From Pseudomonas knackmussii B13 (GTDB taxonomy: Bacteria > Pseudomonadota > Gammaproteobacteria > Pseudomonadales > Pseudomonadaceae), in assembly GCF_000689415.1 (NCBI RefSeq), contig NZ_HG322950.1, positions 248,001-312,000 on the forward strand: DNA of 64,000 bases, in the 5' to 3' direction. A program made the position numbers and the translations under genes. The notes below the pieces were generated by a model. It did not search any database, was not told where the DNA came from, and worked only from the letters and a program-made list of their open reading frames with translations. Position 1 is the stretch's first letter. Every line of letters begins with the position of its first letter. Positions 29,533 through 37,415 of this stretch are shown in pieces.

Positions 29533-29898
29533 TCATTTTCCAGACTGCCACTGGCCGTTGCTCTGGCTTTCGCAGAACGGCTGGAGGAAGCGCGCGTCGC
29601 TGGCCACGCCGTAGTAGTGGATGTCCTGGCGATAGGGCGAATTCGCCACCTGGGCATTGCTGCACACGCCGAACGCGCCGCTCGGGCAACTATCGGCATA
29701 GGTGACCTCGACCTTCTGGTCCTTCAGCTGCGGCTGGCAGAAGCCCTCATGGAACAGCTTCGCCGGGATGCTGCGGTTCTGCTGGCAGACCTTCACATCG
29801 AGGCGGTCGCCACGGCTGTGCACCACGCAGGCTTCGGCGTGGGCCAGGGCGGGCAGGATGGAGAGGCTGGACAGCAGGAGGAAGGCCGGCAGACGCAT
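29533..29898 (-). CDS. Secreted cysteine-rich small protein
   Basis: 121 residues. Signal MRLPAFLLLSSLSILPALAHAEA; the mature part has six cysteines (ACVVHS, VKVCQQN, EGFCQPQ, DSCPSGAFGVCSN, QPFCESQ), suggesting three disulfides. No family recognised. Lies between the two CobW genes in the metal-homeostasis island and runs opposite to them, so a metal-stress role is possible but unproven. The 127 bp before it, after the first CobW gene, holds nothing clear. Confidence 0.6.
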   Translation of the reverse strand: MRLPAFLLLSSLSILPALAHAEACVVHSRGDRLDVKVCQQNRSIPAKLFHEGFCQPQLKDQKVEVTYADSCPSGAFGVCSNAQVANSPYRQDIHYYGVASDARFLQPFCESQSNGQWQSGK

Positions 29899-29972
29899 GG
29901 GGCGGGGGTCCGATTTGCGAAGCGGCGACTCTAGCGCTTTTCCCCGCCGCCGTCAGGCCGCACCATAGGCAG

Positions 29973-30932
29973 ATGCTCGAACAGATTCCTACACATGTGA
30001 TCGGCGGCCCACTTGGCGCCGGCAAGACCAGCCTGATCCGCGACCTGCTGCGCCAGCGCCCGGAGGGTGAACGCTGGGCGGTGCTGGTCAACGAATTCGG
30101 CCAGGTCGGCCTGGACGCCGCGCTGCTCTCCACCGATGCCGACGGCGTGGCCCTCGGCGAAGTGGCCGGCGGCTGCCTCTGCTGCGTCAACGGTGCGCCC
30201 TTCCAGGTCGGCTTGGCGCGCCTGCTGCGCAAGGCTCGGCCGCAACGGCTGTTCATCGAACCTTCGGGGCTGGGCCACCCTCGCACCCTGCTGCGGCAAC
30301 TGGGCGAGGCGCCCTGGCGCGGCGTGCTGGCGCCGCAGCCGTTGCTGCTGGTGCTCGACGCGCAAGCGCTGGCGGCGGGGCAAGCGCTGCCCGAAGCCCA
30401 GCGCGAGGCGCTGGCCGATGCCGAACTGCTGGTGCTGAACAAGAGCGAAGGACTGGACGATGCGACCAAGGCGCGCATCCGTGCCGGTCTGCCGGAAGTG
30501 GCGGTGCGCTGGACGGAGCAAGGCCACGTGCCGCTGCAGGCGTTGCCGAGCCGTGCTGTTGATGCGGCGATTGCCGCGGAGCTACCGGCGGCAATGAACG
30601 AAATACCGGTCCTGCTGACCCGAGAGACGCCCATTCGGCAGGTTCATGTCGAGGACGGCAGATCCGCCGTGGGCTGGCGGCTGCATCGCGATTGTCGTTT
30701 CCATCGCGACGCTGTGGATAACTGGCTCGCGTCGCTGGGCGATCTGGTGCGGGCCAAGGCGGTGCTGCATTGCGCGGAGGGCTGGCTGTCCTGCAATCGG
30801 GTGAGCGGTGACGAAGCCTGGCAGCCCAGCGCCTGGCGCAAGGACAACCGCGTCGAGCTGATCTTCGCTACCGACGCCGATCCTGACGCGCTGGAGGCGG
30901 GATTACTGGCCTGCCTACAGACGCCGGAGTAG
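29973..30932 (+). CDS. Second CobW-family G3E GTPase
   Basis: 319 residues. Walker A IGGPLGAGKTSLI, metal motif GGCLCCVNGAPF (CxCC), switch FIEPSGLGHPRTLL, base recognition LNKSEGL, then a short CobW C-terminal domain. It is about 85 residues shorter than the first paralogue and lacks a visible Zur box; the nearest gene downstream is tonB with a Fur box. In P. aeruginosa a CobW-like gene (PA5532) also sits beside tonB1. Metal client unknown; zinc or iron are candidates. Confidence 0.85.
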   Translation: MLEQIPTHVIGGPLGAGKTSLIRDLLRQRPEGERWAVLVNEFGQVGLDAALLSTDADGVALGEVAGGCLCCVNGAPFQVGLARLLRKARPQRLFIEPSGLGHPRTLLRQLGEAPWRGVLAPQPLLLVLDAQALAAGQALPEAQREALADAELLVLNKSEGLDDATKARIRAGLPEVAVRWTEQGHVPLQALPSRAVDAAIAAELPAAMNEIPVLLTRETPIRQVHVEDGRSAVGWRLHRDCRFHRDAVDNWLASLGDLVRAKAVLHCAEGWLSCNRVSGDEAWQPSAWRKDNRVELIFATDADPDALEAGLLACLQTPE

Positions 30933-30958
30933 GTGCAAGGTTGCCCTACAGAAAATAC

Positions 30959-30977
30959 TGAATGATAATAATTATCA
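30959..30977 (+). promoter_or_regulatory. Fur box upstream of tonB
   Basis: TGATAAT-A-ATTATCA (30963-30977) is a perfect inverted repeat and an excellent match to the Fur consensus GATAATGATAATCATTATC. It ends 28 bp before the tonB ATG, so tonB should be repressed by iron. Confidence 0.9.
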
Positions 30978-31005
30978 GATCACAGTCATTTCGCAGGCAC
31001 TCCCC

Positions 31006-32019
31006 ATGTCGCCATCCCCTTCACGCTCGTTGGCGGGCGCCGCTATAGCTGCGTCCTTCGACGATCACCCGTCGTCCACCGCCGTGGACGAGGGGCTCGC
31101 GTTGCCATGCGTCAGCGCGCAGCGCAGCGGTGAAGTCAACCTGCACCTGGTGGACTGCTCGGGGGCCCGACGCGACGAAGAGGTCGACCTCGCCGAAGAA
31201 GTGCTGATTCCCTATGCGGCGCCCGTGGAGGGTGTCGAGGAAAACGAAGAGGTCTCGCAGAACGGTCGCTGGTGGCGCTCCTCCGGCATGGCCGTCGCCT
31301 TGCACCTGGGCATTGTCGCCGGCCTGGTCTGGCTGGCGCCGTCGCCTGCCGAGCTGAAGCTTGGCCGCGGCGAGGTGCCGAGCATGCAGGTCAGCGTCGT
31401 GCAGTTACCGGCCAAGCAGGAACAACAACCGCCGGCTGCCGCACCCGAGCCGCAGCAGGTACAGCCGGAGCCGCCGCCACCGGTGGTCGAGCCGCCCAAG
31501 CCGGAGCCGCCGAAGCCCGCGCCCAAGCCGCCGGAGAAGGCGGTGCCGAAGAAGTCGCCCAAGCCCAAGCCGAAACCCAAGCCTGCGCCCGAACCGGTGC
31601 AGGAAGCGCCCGCCCAGCCGGCACCGCCCGCGCCGGCGCCCAAGCCTGCTGCGCCTGTGGTCGGCGAGAGCACGCCCGGTGCCCAAGCCGCGCCGACCGG
31701 CACCTCGGGCCCGGCCGGCCTGCCCACCGGCAGCCTCGACGACAGCGACATCAAGCCGCTGCGCATGGATTCGCCGGTCTACCCGCCGATGGCCAAGCGC
31801 CGGAGCATCCAGGGCTACGTGAAAGTGCTGTTCACCGTGACCAGCGATGGCCGCATCGAGGACATCCAGGTGCTGGAATCCTCGCCGCCGCGCGTTTTCG
31901 ACGACGCCGTGCGCCAGGCCATGGGCCGCTGGCGCTTCGAGCCGCGGGTGAGCGGCGGGCAGATCACCGCGCGCCAGGCCACTCGGACCATCCGCTTCAA
32001 CCTCCAGGGGCTGCGCTGA
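31006..32019 (+). CDS. tonB: TonB energy transducer, P. aeruginosa TonB1 type
   Basis: 337 residues. Couples the ExbBD proton motor to outer-membrane siderophore and metal receptors. An unusual N-terminal cytoplasmic extension of about 95 residues precedes the membrane helix SGMAVALHLGIVAGLVWLA; this extension is a known trait of P. aeruginosa TonB1 (342 aa). Then a Pro/Lys/Glu-rich periplasmic spacer (residues 140-225) and the C-terminal domain with SPVYPPMAKRRSIQGYVKV and RWRFEPRVSGG. No exbB or exbD adjacent. Fur box directly upstream. Confidence 0.93.
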   Translation: MSPSPSRSLAGAAIAASFDDHPSSTAVDEGLALPCVSAQRSGEVNLHLVDCSGARRDEEVDLAEEVLIPYAAPVEGVEENEEVSQNGRWWRSSGMAVALHLGIVAGLVWLAPSPAELKLGRGEVPSMQVSVVQLPAKQEQQPPAAAPEPQQVQPEPPPPVVEPPKPEPPKPAPKPPEKAVPKKSPKPKPKPKPAPEPVQEAPAQPAPPAPAPKPAAPVVGESTPGAQAAPTGTSGPAGLPTGSLDDSDIKPLRMDSPVYPPMAKRRSIQGYVKVLFTVTSDGRIEDIQVLESSPPRVFDDAVRQAMGRWRFEPRVSGGQITARQATRTIRFNLQGLR

Positions 32020-32033
32020 GTCAGTGCCCCCTG

Positions 32034-32069
32034 AAACGAAAAACGCGCCTTCGGGCGCGTTTTTCGTTT
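32034..32069. terminator. Strong bidirectional terminator, tonB / deoxyribosyltransferase
   Basis: A perfect stem of 14 bp or more, AACGAAAAACGCGCC paired with GGCGCGTTTTTCGTT around a TTCG tetraloop, with A-run and T-run built into the arms. Serves both convergent genes. Confidence 0.92.
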
Positions 32070-32077
32070 TACCGGCC

Positions 32078-32596
32078 TCACTCCGCCGGCTTGAGGTCCT
32101 GGCTCAACAGCTCCAGCGCCTCGCGCGGGCCGCCGGCGACTATCTGGGTGGGCACCGCCAGCATCAGGTTCAGCGGCAGGCCGAAGGCTTCCAGCACGTT
32201 GCCGTCGCGGTCGCGGTCGGGTTCCGTGCCGAGCCATTCCGGGTACTTGCGGCGCATGCGCTCGGGGTAGCTGCTGGCGTCGGGCATGTAGCCGTACAGC
32301 GGCTTGCCCAGCGCGGCGGCGTAGCCGACCTCGAAGCAGGTGCCGCTGTCCGGCTCGCTGCCGCGGAACGACGCCAGGTTGGCCAGCACGCAGTCGGCCG
32401 CGTCGAGCAGCTTGAGGTTGGCGCGGTAGATCCAGATCGCCTGCTGGTGCGGGTCGGTGATTTCCTCCGGCACCTGCACGTCGAGCGGAAACAACCCCTC
32501 GAAGCCGTACTCGGCGCACAGCGCCTTGAGCCGCGGGCCGTACTCGGCGGCGTCGGGGCGGAACACGTCGGGGCCGGCCAGGTAGATCTTCAGCAT
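32078..32596 (-). CDS. Nucleoside 2-deoxyribosyltransferase family protein
   Basis: 172 residues. Begins MLKIYLAGPDVFRPDA, with later DAADCVLANLASFRGSEPDSGTCFEVGYAAALGKP; the Tyr/Asp/Glu pattern fits the family that swaps bases between deoxynucleosides or hydrolyses deoxynucleotides. The ATG follows the antiporter stop by 2 bp, so it is the second gene of that operon. Purine salvage genes on the far side of the antiporter fit a nucleoside role. Confidence 0.8.
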   Translation of the reverse strand: MLKIYLAGPDVFRPDAAEYGPRLKALCAEYGFEGLFPLDVQVPEEITDPHQQAIWIYRANLKLLDAADCVLANLASFRGSEPDSGTCFEVGYAAALGKPLYGYMPDASSYPERMRRKYPEWLGTEPDRDRDGNVLEAFGLPLNLMLAVPTQIVAGGPREALELLSQDLKPAE

Positions 32597-32598
32597 GT

Positions 32599-33681
32599 TC
32601 ACAATCCCATGAGCGAGAGCATCAGGAAGGTCGCGAAGAGCACGAAGTGGGTCATGCCCTCGATGGCGTTGGTCTTGCCGTCGTGCAGGTTGAGCCCGGC
32701 GACGATCAGGGTGATGAACATCATGCCGGTCTGCAGCGGGGTCATGGCCATCTGGATCGGCTGGTCGCGGAACAGCGCCAGCGCCTCGATCACTGGCACC
32801 GTGAGGATCACCGTGGACAGCGAGGCGCCCAGGGCGATGTTGACCACCGGCTGCATGCGGTTGGCCAGCGCGGCGCGCAGCGCGGTGAGGATCTCCGGGC
32901 TGGCGGAGATCGCCGCCACCAGCAGCGCCGGCACGATCGGCGGTACGCCGCTGCCTTCCAGGCTGACGTCCAGGGCTTTCGACATCACCTCGGCGAGCGC
33001 GCCGATCAACACCACGCCGACCACCAGCAGGCCCATCGACTGGCGCACGCTGCCGTGCGCCTCGTGGCCGTCGTGCCCCTCGCCGTGGGCGGCGTAGTTG
33101 TAGCTGAAGAAGTAGCTGTGCTGGCCGGTCTGCATGCGCAGGAAGAGCGCGTAGAGCATCACCATGCAGCCGATGGTGAAGAACGAGTAGAGCTTCCACT
33201 GCGCCGCCGGGATCAGCTCGGGTACCACCATGGAGACACCCACTGCGGTGAGGATCATGGTCACGTAGGTCTTGCCCGAGTCGTCGTTGTACGACTGCTC
33301 GCCGTACTTCAGGCCGCCGAGCAGCGCGGCCAGGCCGAGGATGCCGTTCATGTCCAGCATCACCGCCGCGTAGATGGTGTCGCGGGCCAGGGTCGGCGAA
33401 TGGTTGTGGCCCATCATGATCGCCAGGATGACCACCTCCACCAGCACTGCGGCGAGGGTCAGGATCATGGTGCCGTAAGGCTCGCCGACCTTCTCGGCGA
33501 GGATCTCGGCGTGGTGCGCGACGCGCAGCGAGACGCTGACGATCGAGGCCAGCAGGACCACCGCGACCACCCCGGCGAGCGTCTTGCCGCCTTCCAGCAG
33601 GCTGTGTTCCAGGGGGTAGACCACCAGCGCGAGGAGCGCGGCGAGGAGGAGGAATTTTTCGTCTTTGAGCAGGCGCAACAT
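32599..33681 (-). CDS. ChaA/CAX-type cation:proton antiporter
   Basis: 360 residues, about eleven membrane segments, in two related halves. Acidic helix motifs LTLAAVLVEVVILAIMMG (first half) and ALLVAAISASPEILTALRAAL (second half) are the paired alpha-repeats of the Ca2+/cation exchanger family. A His-rich loop (YAAHGEGHDGHEAHGS) lies between the halves and may sense or bind cations. In P. aeruginosa a similar gene (PA5529) neighbours the PA5530/tonB1 block. Substrate could be Na+, K+ or Ca2+. Confidence 0.82.
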   Translation of the reverse strand: MLRLLKDEKFLLLAALLALVVYPLEHSLLEGGKTLAGVVAVVLLASIVSVSLRVAHHAEILAEKVGEPYGTMILTLAAVLVEVVILAIMMGHNHSPTLARDTIYAAVMLDMNGILGLAALLGGLKYGEQSYNDDSGKTYVTMILTAVGVSMVVPELIPAAQWKLYSFFTIGCMVMLYALFLRMQTGQHSYFFSYNYAAHGEGHDGHEAHGSVRQSMGLLVVGVVLIGALAEVMSKALDVSLEGSGVPPIVPALLVAAISASPEILTALRAALANRMQPVVNIALGASLSTVILTVPVIEALALFRDQPIQMAMTPLQTGMMFITLIVAGLNLHDGKTNAIEGMTHFVLFATFLMLSLMGL

Positions 33682-33926
33682 GCCGGGGGATATCCGTTCC
33701 GGTGGACAAGGCGCCCATCTTAGGCAAAGCCCGGGGCCTTGCCCACCGCGCACCAGCAGGTGGCACGGTTGCACCAACCCAAGCCGTGCGAGGCCTTTGA
33801 AAAGCGCGCCGGGCGCCTGCGGCGCGGCACTTGTCCACCTGGTCAGGTTATTGCATCGGGCGCTTCGCCCGGAGGGCAGCCCGTCCTCCGTTCCCGACAC
33901 TGCATCGACAGGAGCGTCCCCGCATC

Positions 33927-35012
33927 ATGAAGAACAAGACCCTGAACACCCTGCTGCGTGGCCTGGTTCTGGCCATGGGCCTTGGCGCCGGCGTTGGCGC
34001 GGCGGTGGCCGAACCGCTGAAAGTCGGCTTCGTCTACGTCGGCCCGGTCGGCGACCACGGCTGGACCTACCAGCACGAGATGGGACGCCGCGAGCTGGCC
34101 GAGCACTTCGGCGACAAGGTGCAGACCACCTTCGTCGAGAACGTTGCCGAGGGCGCCGACGCCGAGCGGGTCATCCGCAACCTGGCCAAGGACCACTACG
34201 ACCTGATCTTCTCCACCTCCTTCGGCTTCATGAACCCCACCGCCAAGGTCGCCAAGCAGTTCCCCAAGGTGGTCTTCGAGCACGCCACCGGCTACAAGCA
34301 GGACAAGAACCTCGGCACCTACCTGTCGCGCTCCTATGAGGGCCGCTACGTCGGCGGCTACCTGGCGGCGAAGATGACCAAGACCCACAAGATCGGCTAC
34401 ATCGCCTCCTTCCCGATCCCCGAGGTGATCCGCGACATCAACGCCATTCAGCTCGCGCTGGACAAGTACGACCCGCAGGCCGAGCTGAAGGTGATGTGGG
34501 TGAGCACCTGGTTCGACCCGGGCAAGGAAGCCGACGCGGCCAACGCGCTGATCGACCAGGACGTCGATGTGGTCTTCCAGCACACCGACAGCCCGGCGCC
34601 GATCCAGGCTGCCGAGCGCCGTGGCGTCTACGCCGTGGGCTACGCCTCGGACATGCAGCACTTCGGGCCGAAGACAGTGCTCACCTCCATCGTCAACGAC
34701 TGGGGCCCGCACTACATCAAGACCACCCAGGCGGTCATGGACGGCACCTGGAAGCCGCAGGACTTCTGGGGCGGCCTGGCCGAGGACACCATCGTCCTGC
34801 CGCTGAACAAGGACGTGCTGCCGGCCGACGTGCAAGGCGAGGCGAGCAAGCTGATTGCGGACATCAAGAGCGGCGCCTTCCACCCGTTCACCGGCCCGAT
34901 CAAGGACCAGAGCGGCAAGGAGCGCATCCCCGCCGGCGCCGTGGCCAGCAACGCCGACCTCGCGGCGATGGACTACTACGTGCAGGGCATCAAGGCCGAG
35001 CTGCCGAAGTAA
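33927..35012 (+). CDS. BMP-family ABC substrate-binding protein, likely nucleoside or purine
   Basis: 361 residues. Signal MKNKTLNTLLRGLVLAMGLGA ending AVA-EP, with no lipobox cysteine. The body is the BMP/Med fold: LKVGFVYVGPVGDHGWTYQHE, FSTSFGFMNPTAKVAK, GYIASFPIPEVIRDINA, FQHTDSPAPIQAAE, SIVNDWGPHYIK. Family members bind nucleosides or purine bases. No permease or ATPase gene is adjacent, so its transporter partner lies elsewhere or it is a sensor. Downstream purine genes support the ligand guess. Confidence 0.82.
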   Translation: MKNKTLNTLLRGLVLAMGLGAGVGAAVAEPLKVGFVYVGPVGDHGWTYQHEMGRRELAEHFGDKVQTTFVENVAEGADAERVIRNLAKDHYDLIFSTSFGFMNPTAKVAKQFPKVVFEHATGYKQDKNLGTYLSRSYEGRYVGGYLAAKMTKTHKIGYIASFPIPEVIRDINAIQLALDKYDPQAELKVMWVSTWFDPGKEADAANALIDQDVDVVFQHTDSPAPIQAAERRGVYAVGYASDMQHFGPKTVLTSIVNDWGPHYIKTTQAVMDGTWKPQDFWGGLAEDTIVLPLNKDVLPADVQGEASKLIADIKSGAFHPFTGPIKDQSGKERIPAGAVASNADLAAMDYYVQGIKAELPK

Positions 35013-35030
35013 CCGCTGCACCTTCCCCCT

Positions 35031-35098
35031 GTAGGAGCGGACCTCGTCCGCGATAGCCGGAGAATCCGGCGCGATTCGCGGATGAGATCCGCTCCTAC
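35031..35098. repeat. REP doublet
   Basis: GTAGGAGCGGACCTCGTCCG and the inverted partner CGGATGAGATCCGCTCCTAC flank a short spacer that includes a small inner hairpin. Between the BMP gene and the oxygenase gene. Confidence 0.9.
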
Positions 35099-35129
35099 GA
35101 GAAAAGCAGGTTTTGCACGAGACCGACCC

Positions 35130-36089
35130 ATGGACCGCCTACCCATCATCGACATCGCCCCGCTCTACGGCCGCGACCAGTCCGCCTGGCCCGCCGTGGC
35201 CCGGCAGATCGACAGCGCCTGCCGCGAGTGGGGTTTCTTCTACATCACCGGCCACCCGATCGCGGCGAAGCGCTTCGCCGACCTGCTGCAGGCGGCGAAG
35301 ACCTTCTTCGCCCAGCCGGCGGCCGAGAAGCTGAAGATCGACATCACCCAGAGCCGCAACCACCGCGGCTACGGCGCCATCGCCACGGAGCAGCTCGATC
35401 CCGAGCTGCCCAGCGACTTCAAGGAAACCTTCGACATGGCCCTGAACCTGCCGGCCACGCACCCCGACGTGCTCGCCGGCAAGTCCTTCTACGGGCCCAA
35501 TCGCCACCCGGACATGCCCGGCTGGGAGGCGCTGCTGGAGGCGCACTACGCCGACATGCAGGAGCTGGCCAAGACCGTGTTGCGCGCGCTGGCCATCGCC
35601 CTGGGCATCGAGCGCGACTTCTTCGACCGCCGCTTCGTCCAGCCGGTCAGCGTGTTCCGCATGATCCATTACCCACCGGCTGCTGCGCGGCAGAGTGCCG
35701 ACCAGCCCGGCGCCGGCGCGCACACCGACTACGGCTGCGTGACCCTGCTGTACCAGGACGATGCCGGCGGCCTGCAGGTGCAGAACCGCCAGGGCCAGTG
35801 GATAGACGCGCCGCCTATCGAGGGCAGCTTCGTGGTCAACATCGGCGACATGATGGCGCGCTGGAGCAACGACCGGTATCGCTCCACGCCGCACCGGGTC
35901 ATCAGTCCCGAGGGCGTGGATCGCTACTCGATGCCGTTCTTCGCCGAGCCGCACATGGATACGCCCATCGAGTGCCTGCCCGGCTGCTTCGACGCGGACA
36001 ACCCGCCGAAGTACCCGCCGACTACCTGCGGCGAGTGGCTGACCTCGCGCTTCGCCGCGACCTACGCCTACCGGAGGGCTGAAATGTAG
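35130..36089 (+). CDS. 2-oxoglutarate/Fe(II)-dependent oxygenase (isopenicillin N synthase-like)
   Basis: 319 residues. Non-heme iron site HxD in PGAGAHTDYGCVTLLY and distal His in YRSTPHRVIS; the 2-oxoglutarate-binding Arg-x-Ser is RYSMPFF. The N-terminal DIOX_N part has LPIIDIAPLY and CREWGFFYITGHPI. In P. aeruginosa a homologue (PA0147) precedes the adenine deaminase gene, so it probably hydroxylates a purine or related compound. Its TAG stop is inside a REP copy, which may have replaced the original end. Confidence 0.85.
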   Translation: MDRLPIIDIAPLYGRDQSAWPAVARQIDSACREWGFFYITGHPIAAKRFADLLQAAKTFFAQPAAEKLKIDITQSRNHRGYGAIATEQLDPELPSDFKETFDMALNLPATHPDVLAGKSFYGPNRHPDMPGWEALLEAHYADMQELAKTVLRALAIALGIERDFFDRRFVQPVSVFRMIHYPPAAARQSADQPGAGAHTDYGCVTLLYQDDAGGLQVQNRQGQWIDAPPIEGSFVVNIGDMMARWSNDRYRSTPHRVISPEGVDRYSMPFFAEPHMDTPIECLPGCFDADNPPKYPPTTCGEWLTSRFAATYAYRRAEM

Positions 36090-36132
36090 GAGCGCGCCAT
36101 GCGCGCGATTCGCGGCCATGGGCCGCTCCTAC
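36086..36132. repeat. REP copy overlapping the end of the oxygenase gene
   Basis: GTAGGAGCGCGCCATGCGCG with inverted partner GGCCATGGGCCGCTCCTAC. The first bases (TAG) supply the stop codon of the oxygenase gene. Confidence 0.85.
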
Positions 36133-36188
36133 GGGAGAGGTCCGGACGTGCGATAATTCCTACGATTGCCTGATAACGAGATCGCACC

Positions 36189-37139
36189 ATGTCCGATTGG
36201 CTCAATGCCCTGCCCAAGGCCGAACTGCACCTGCACCTGGAAGGCACCCTGGAGCCCGAACTGCTGTTCGCCCTGGCCGAGCGCAACAAGGTGGCGTTGC
36301 CCTGGGGCGACGTCGAGACCCTGCGCAAGGCCTACGCCTTCAACAACCTGCAGGAGTTCCTCGACCTCTACTACGCCGGCGCCGACGTGCTGCGCACCGA
36401 GCAGGACTTCTACGACCTGACCTGGGCGTACCTGCAGAAGTGCAAGGAACAGAACGTCATCCACGTCGAGCCCTTCTTCGACCCGCAGACCCACACCGAC
36501 CGCGGCATTCCCTTCGAAGTAGTGCTGCGCGGCATTCAGGGCGCGCTCAAGGACGGCGAGAAGCAGCTGGGCATCGGTTACGGCCTGATCCTCAGCTTTC
36601 TCCGCCACCTGTCCGAGGAAGAAGCCTTCAAGACCCTGGAGCAGGCCATGCCCTTCCGCGACGCCTTCGTCGCCGTCGGCCTCGACAGCTCCGAAGTCGG
36701 CCACCCACCGAGCAAGTTCCAGCGTGTGTTCGATCGCGCCCGCGCCGAGGGCTTCCTGACCGTCGCCCACGCTGGCGAGGAGGGTCCGCCGGAATACATC
36801 TGGGAGGCCCTGGACCTGCTCAAGATCGAGCGCATCGACCACGGCGTGCGCGCCATCGAGGACGAGCGCCTGATGCAGCGCATCATCGACGAGCAGATCC
36901 CGCTGACCGTCTGCCCGCTGTCCAACATCAAGCTCCGCGTGTTCGACCACATGCGCGACCACAACATCCTGCAGATGCTCGAGCGCGGGGTGAAGGTGAC
37001 GGTCAACTCGGACGATCCGGCCTACTTCGGCGGCTACGTCAACGAGAATTTCCAGGCCATGCGCGAGCACCTGGGCATGACCGAAGCCCAGGCCAAGCGC
37101 CTTGCGCAGAACAGCCTGGATGCGCGCCTGGTGAAGTGA
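36189..37139 (+). CDS. Adenine deaminase (adenosine deaminase superfamily)
   Basis: 316 residues. Metal ligands in KAELHLHLEGTLEP (HxH), general acid VAHAGEEG, IDHGVRAIED (His) and VNSDDPAYFGG (Asp). The similar P. aeruginosa protein Pa0148 has been shown to deaminate adenine rather than adenosine, so adenine to hypoxanthine is the likely reaction. Forms a purine salvage group with the oxygenase, the BMP protein and the deoxyribosyltransferase. Confidence 0.9.
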   Translation: MSDWLNALPKAELHLHLEGTLEPELLFALAERNKVALPWGDVETLRKAYAFNNLQEFLDLYYAGADVLRTEQDFYDLTWAYLQKCKEQNVIHVEPFFDPQTHTDRGIPFEVVLRGIQGALKDGEKQLGIGYGLILSFLRHLSEEEAFKTLEQAMPFRDAFVAVGLDSSEVGHPPSKFQRVFDRARAEGFLTVAHAGEEGPPEYIWEALDLLKIERIDHGVRAIEDERLMQRIIDEQIPLTVCPLSNIKLRVFDHMRDHNILQMLERGVKVTVNSDDPAYFGGYVNENFQAMREHLGMTEAQAKRLAQNSLDARLVK

Positions 37140-37170
37140 TCGCCTGAGTGGCGTGGCGGACGTTTTTTCG

Positions 37171-37262
37171 CAGGAGCGAGCTTGCTCGCGAACGGACTTC
37201 CCGGCGACTCCTTTGCTGGGCGGTTCGCGAGCAGGGACTGGGCGTCCCCCCTCGCGCCTACA
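37171..37262. repeat. Degenerate REP doublet
   Basis: CAGGAGCGAGCTTGCTCGCG and the inverted GGTTCGCGAGCAGGG, ending CTCGCGCCTAC, are an imperfect version of the same family downstream of the deaminase. Confidence 0.75.
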
Positions 37263-37284
37263 GGTGCGGCATTTAACCTGGAAT

Positions 37285-37321
37285 AAAAAACGGGCCTGCC
37301 AATCGGGGATGGCAGGCCCGT
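37285..37321 (-). terminator. Terminator of the permease/demethylase transcript
   Basis: ACGGGCCTGCCA and TGGCAGGCCCGT flank an 8-base loop; on the minus strand six T follow. It also faces the plus-strand deaminase gene. A second GC-rich inverted repeat (about 37332-37362) lies between it and the permease stop. Confidence 0.75.
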
Positions 37322-37415
37322 TCGCAAACCACTTGGCAGCGGCGCGGGAGGGTTCTCGCGCCGCCGCCTGACGCAGCCCCTCAGGCGTATGGCCCGAATT
37401 GCGTCAGGGTTGCGA

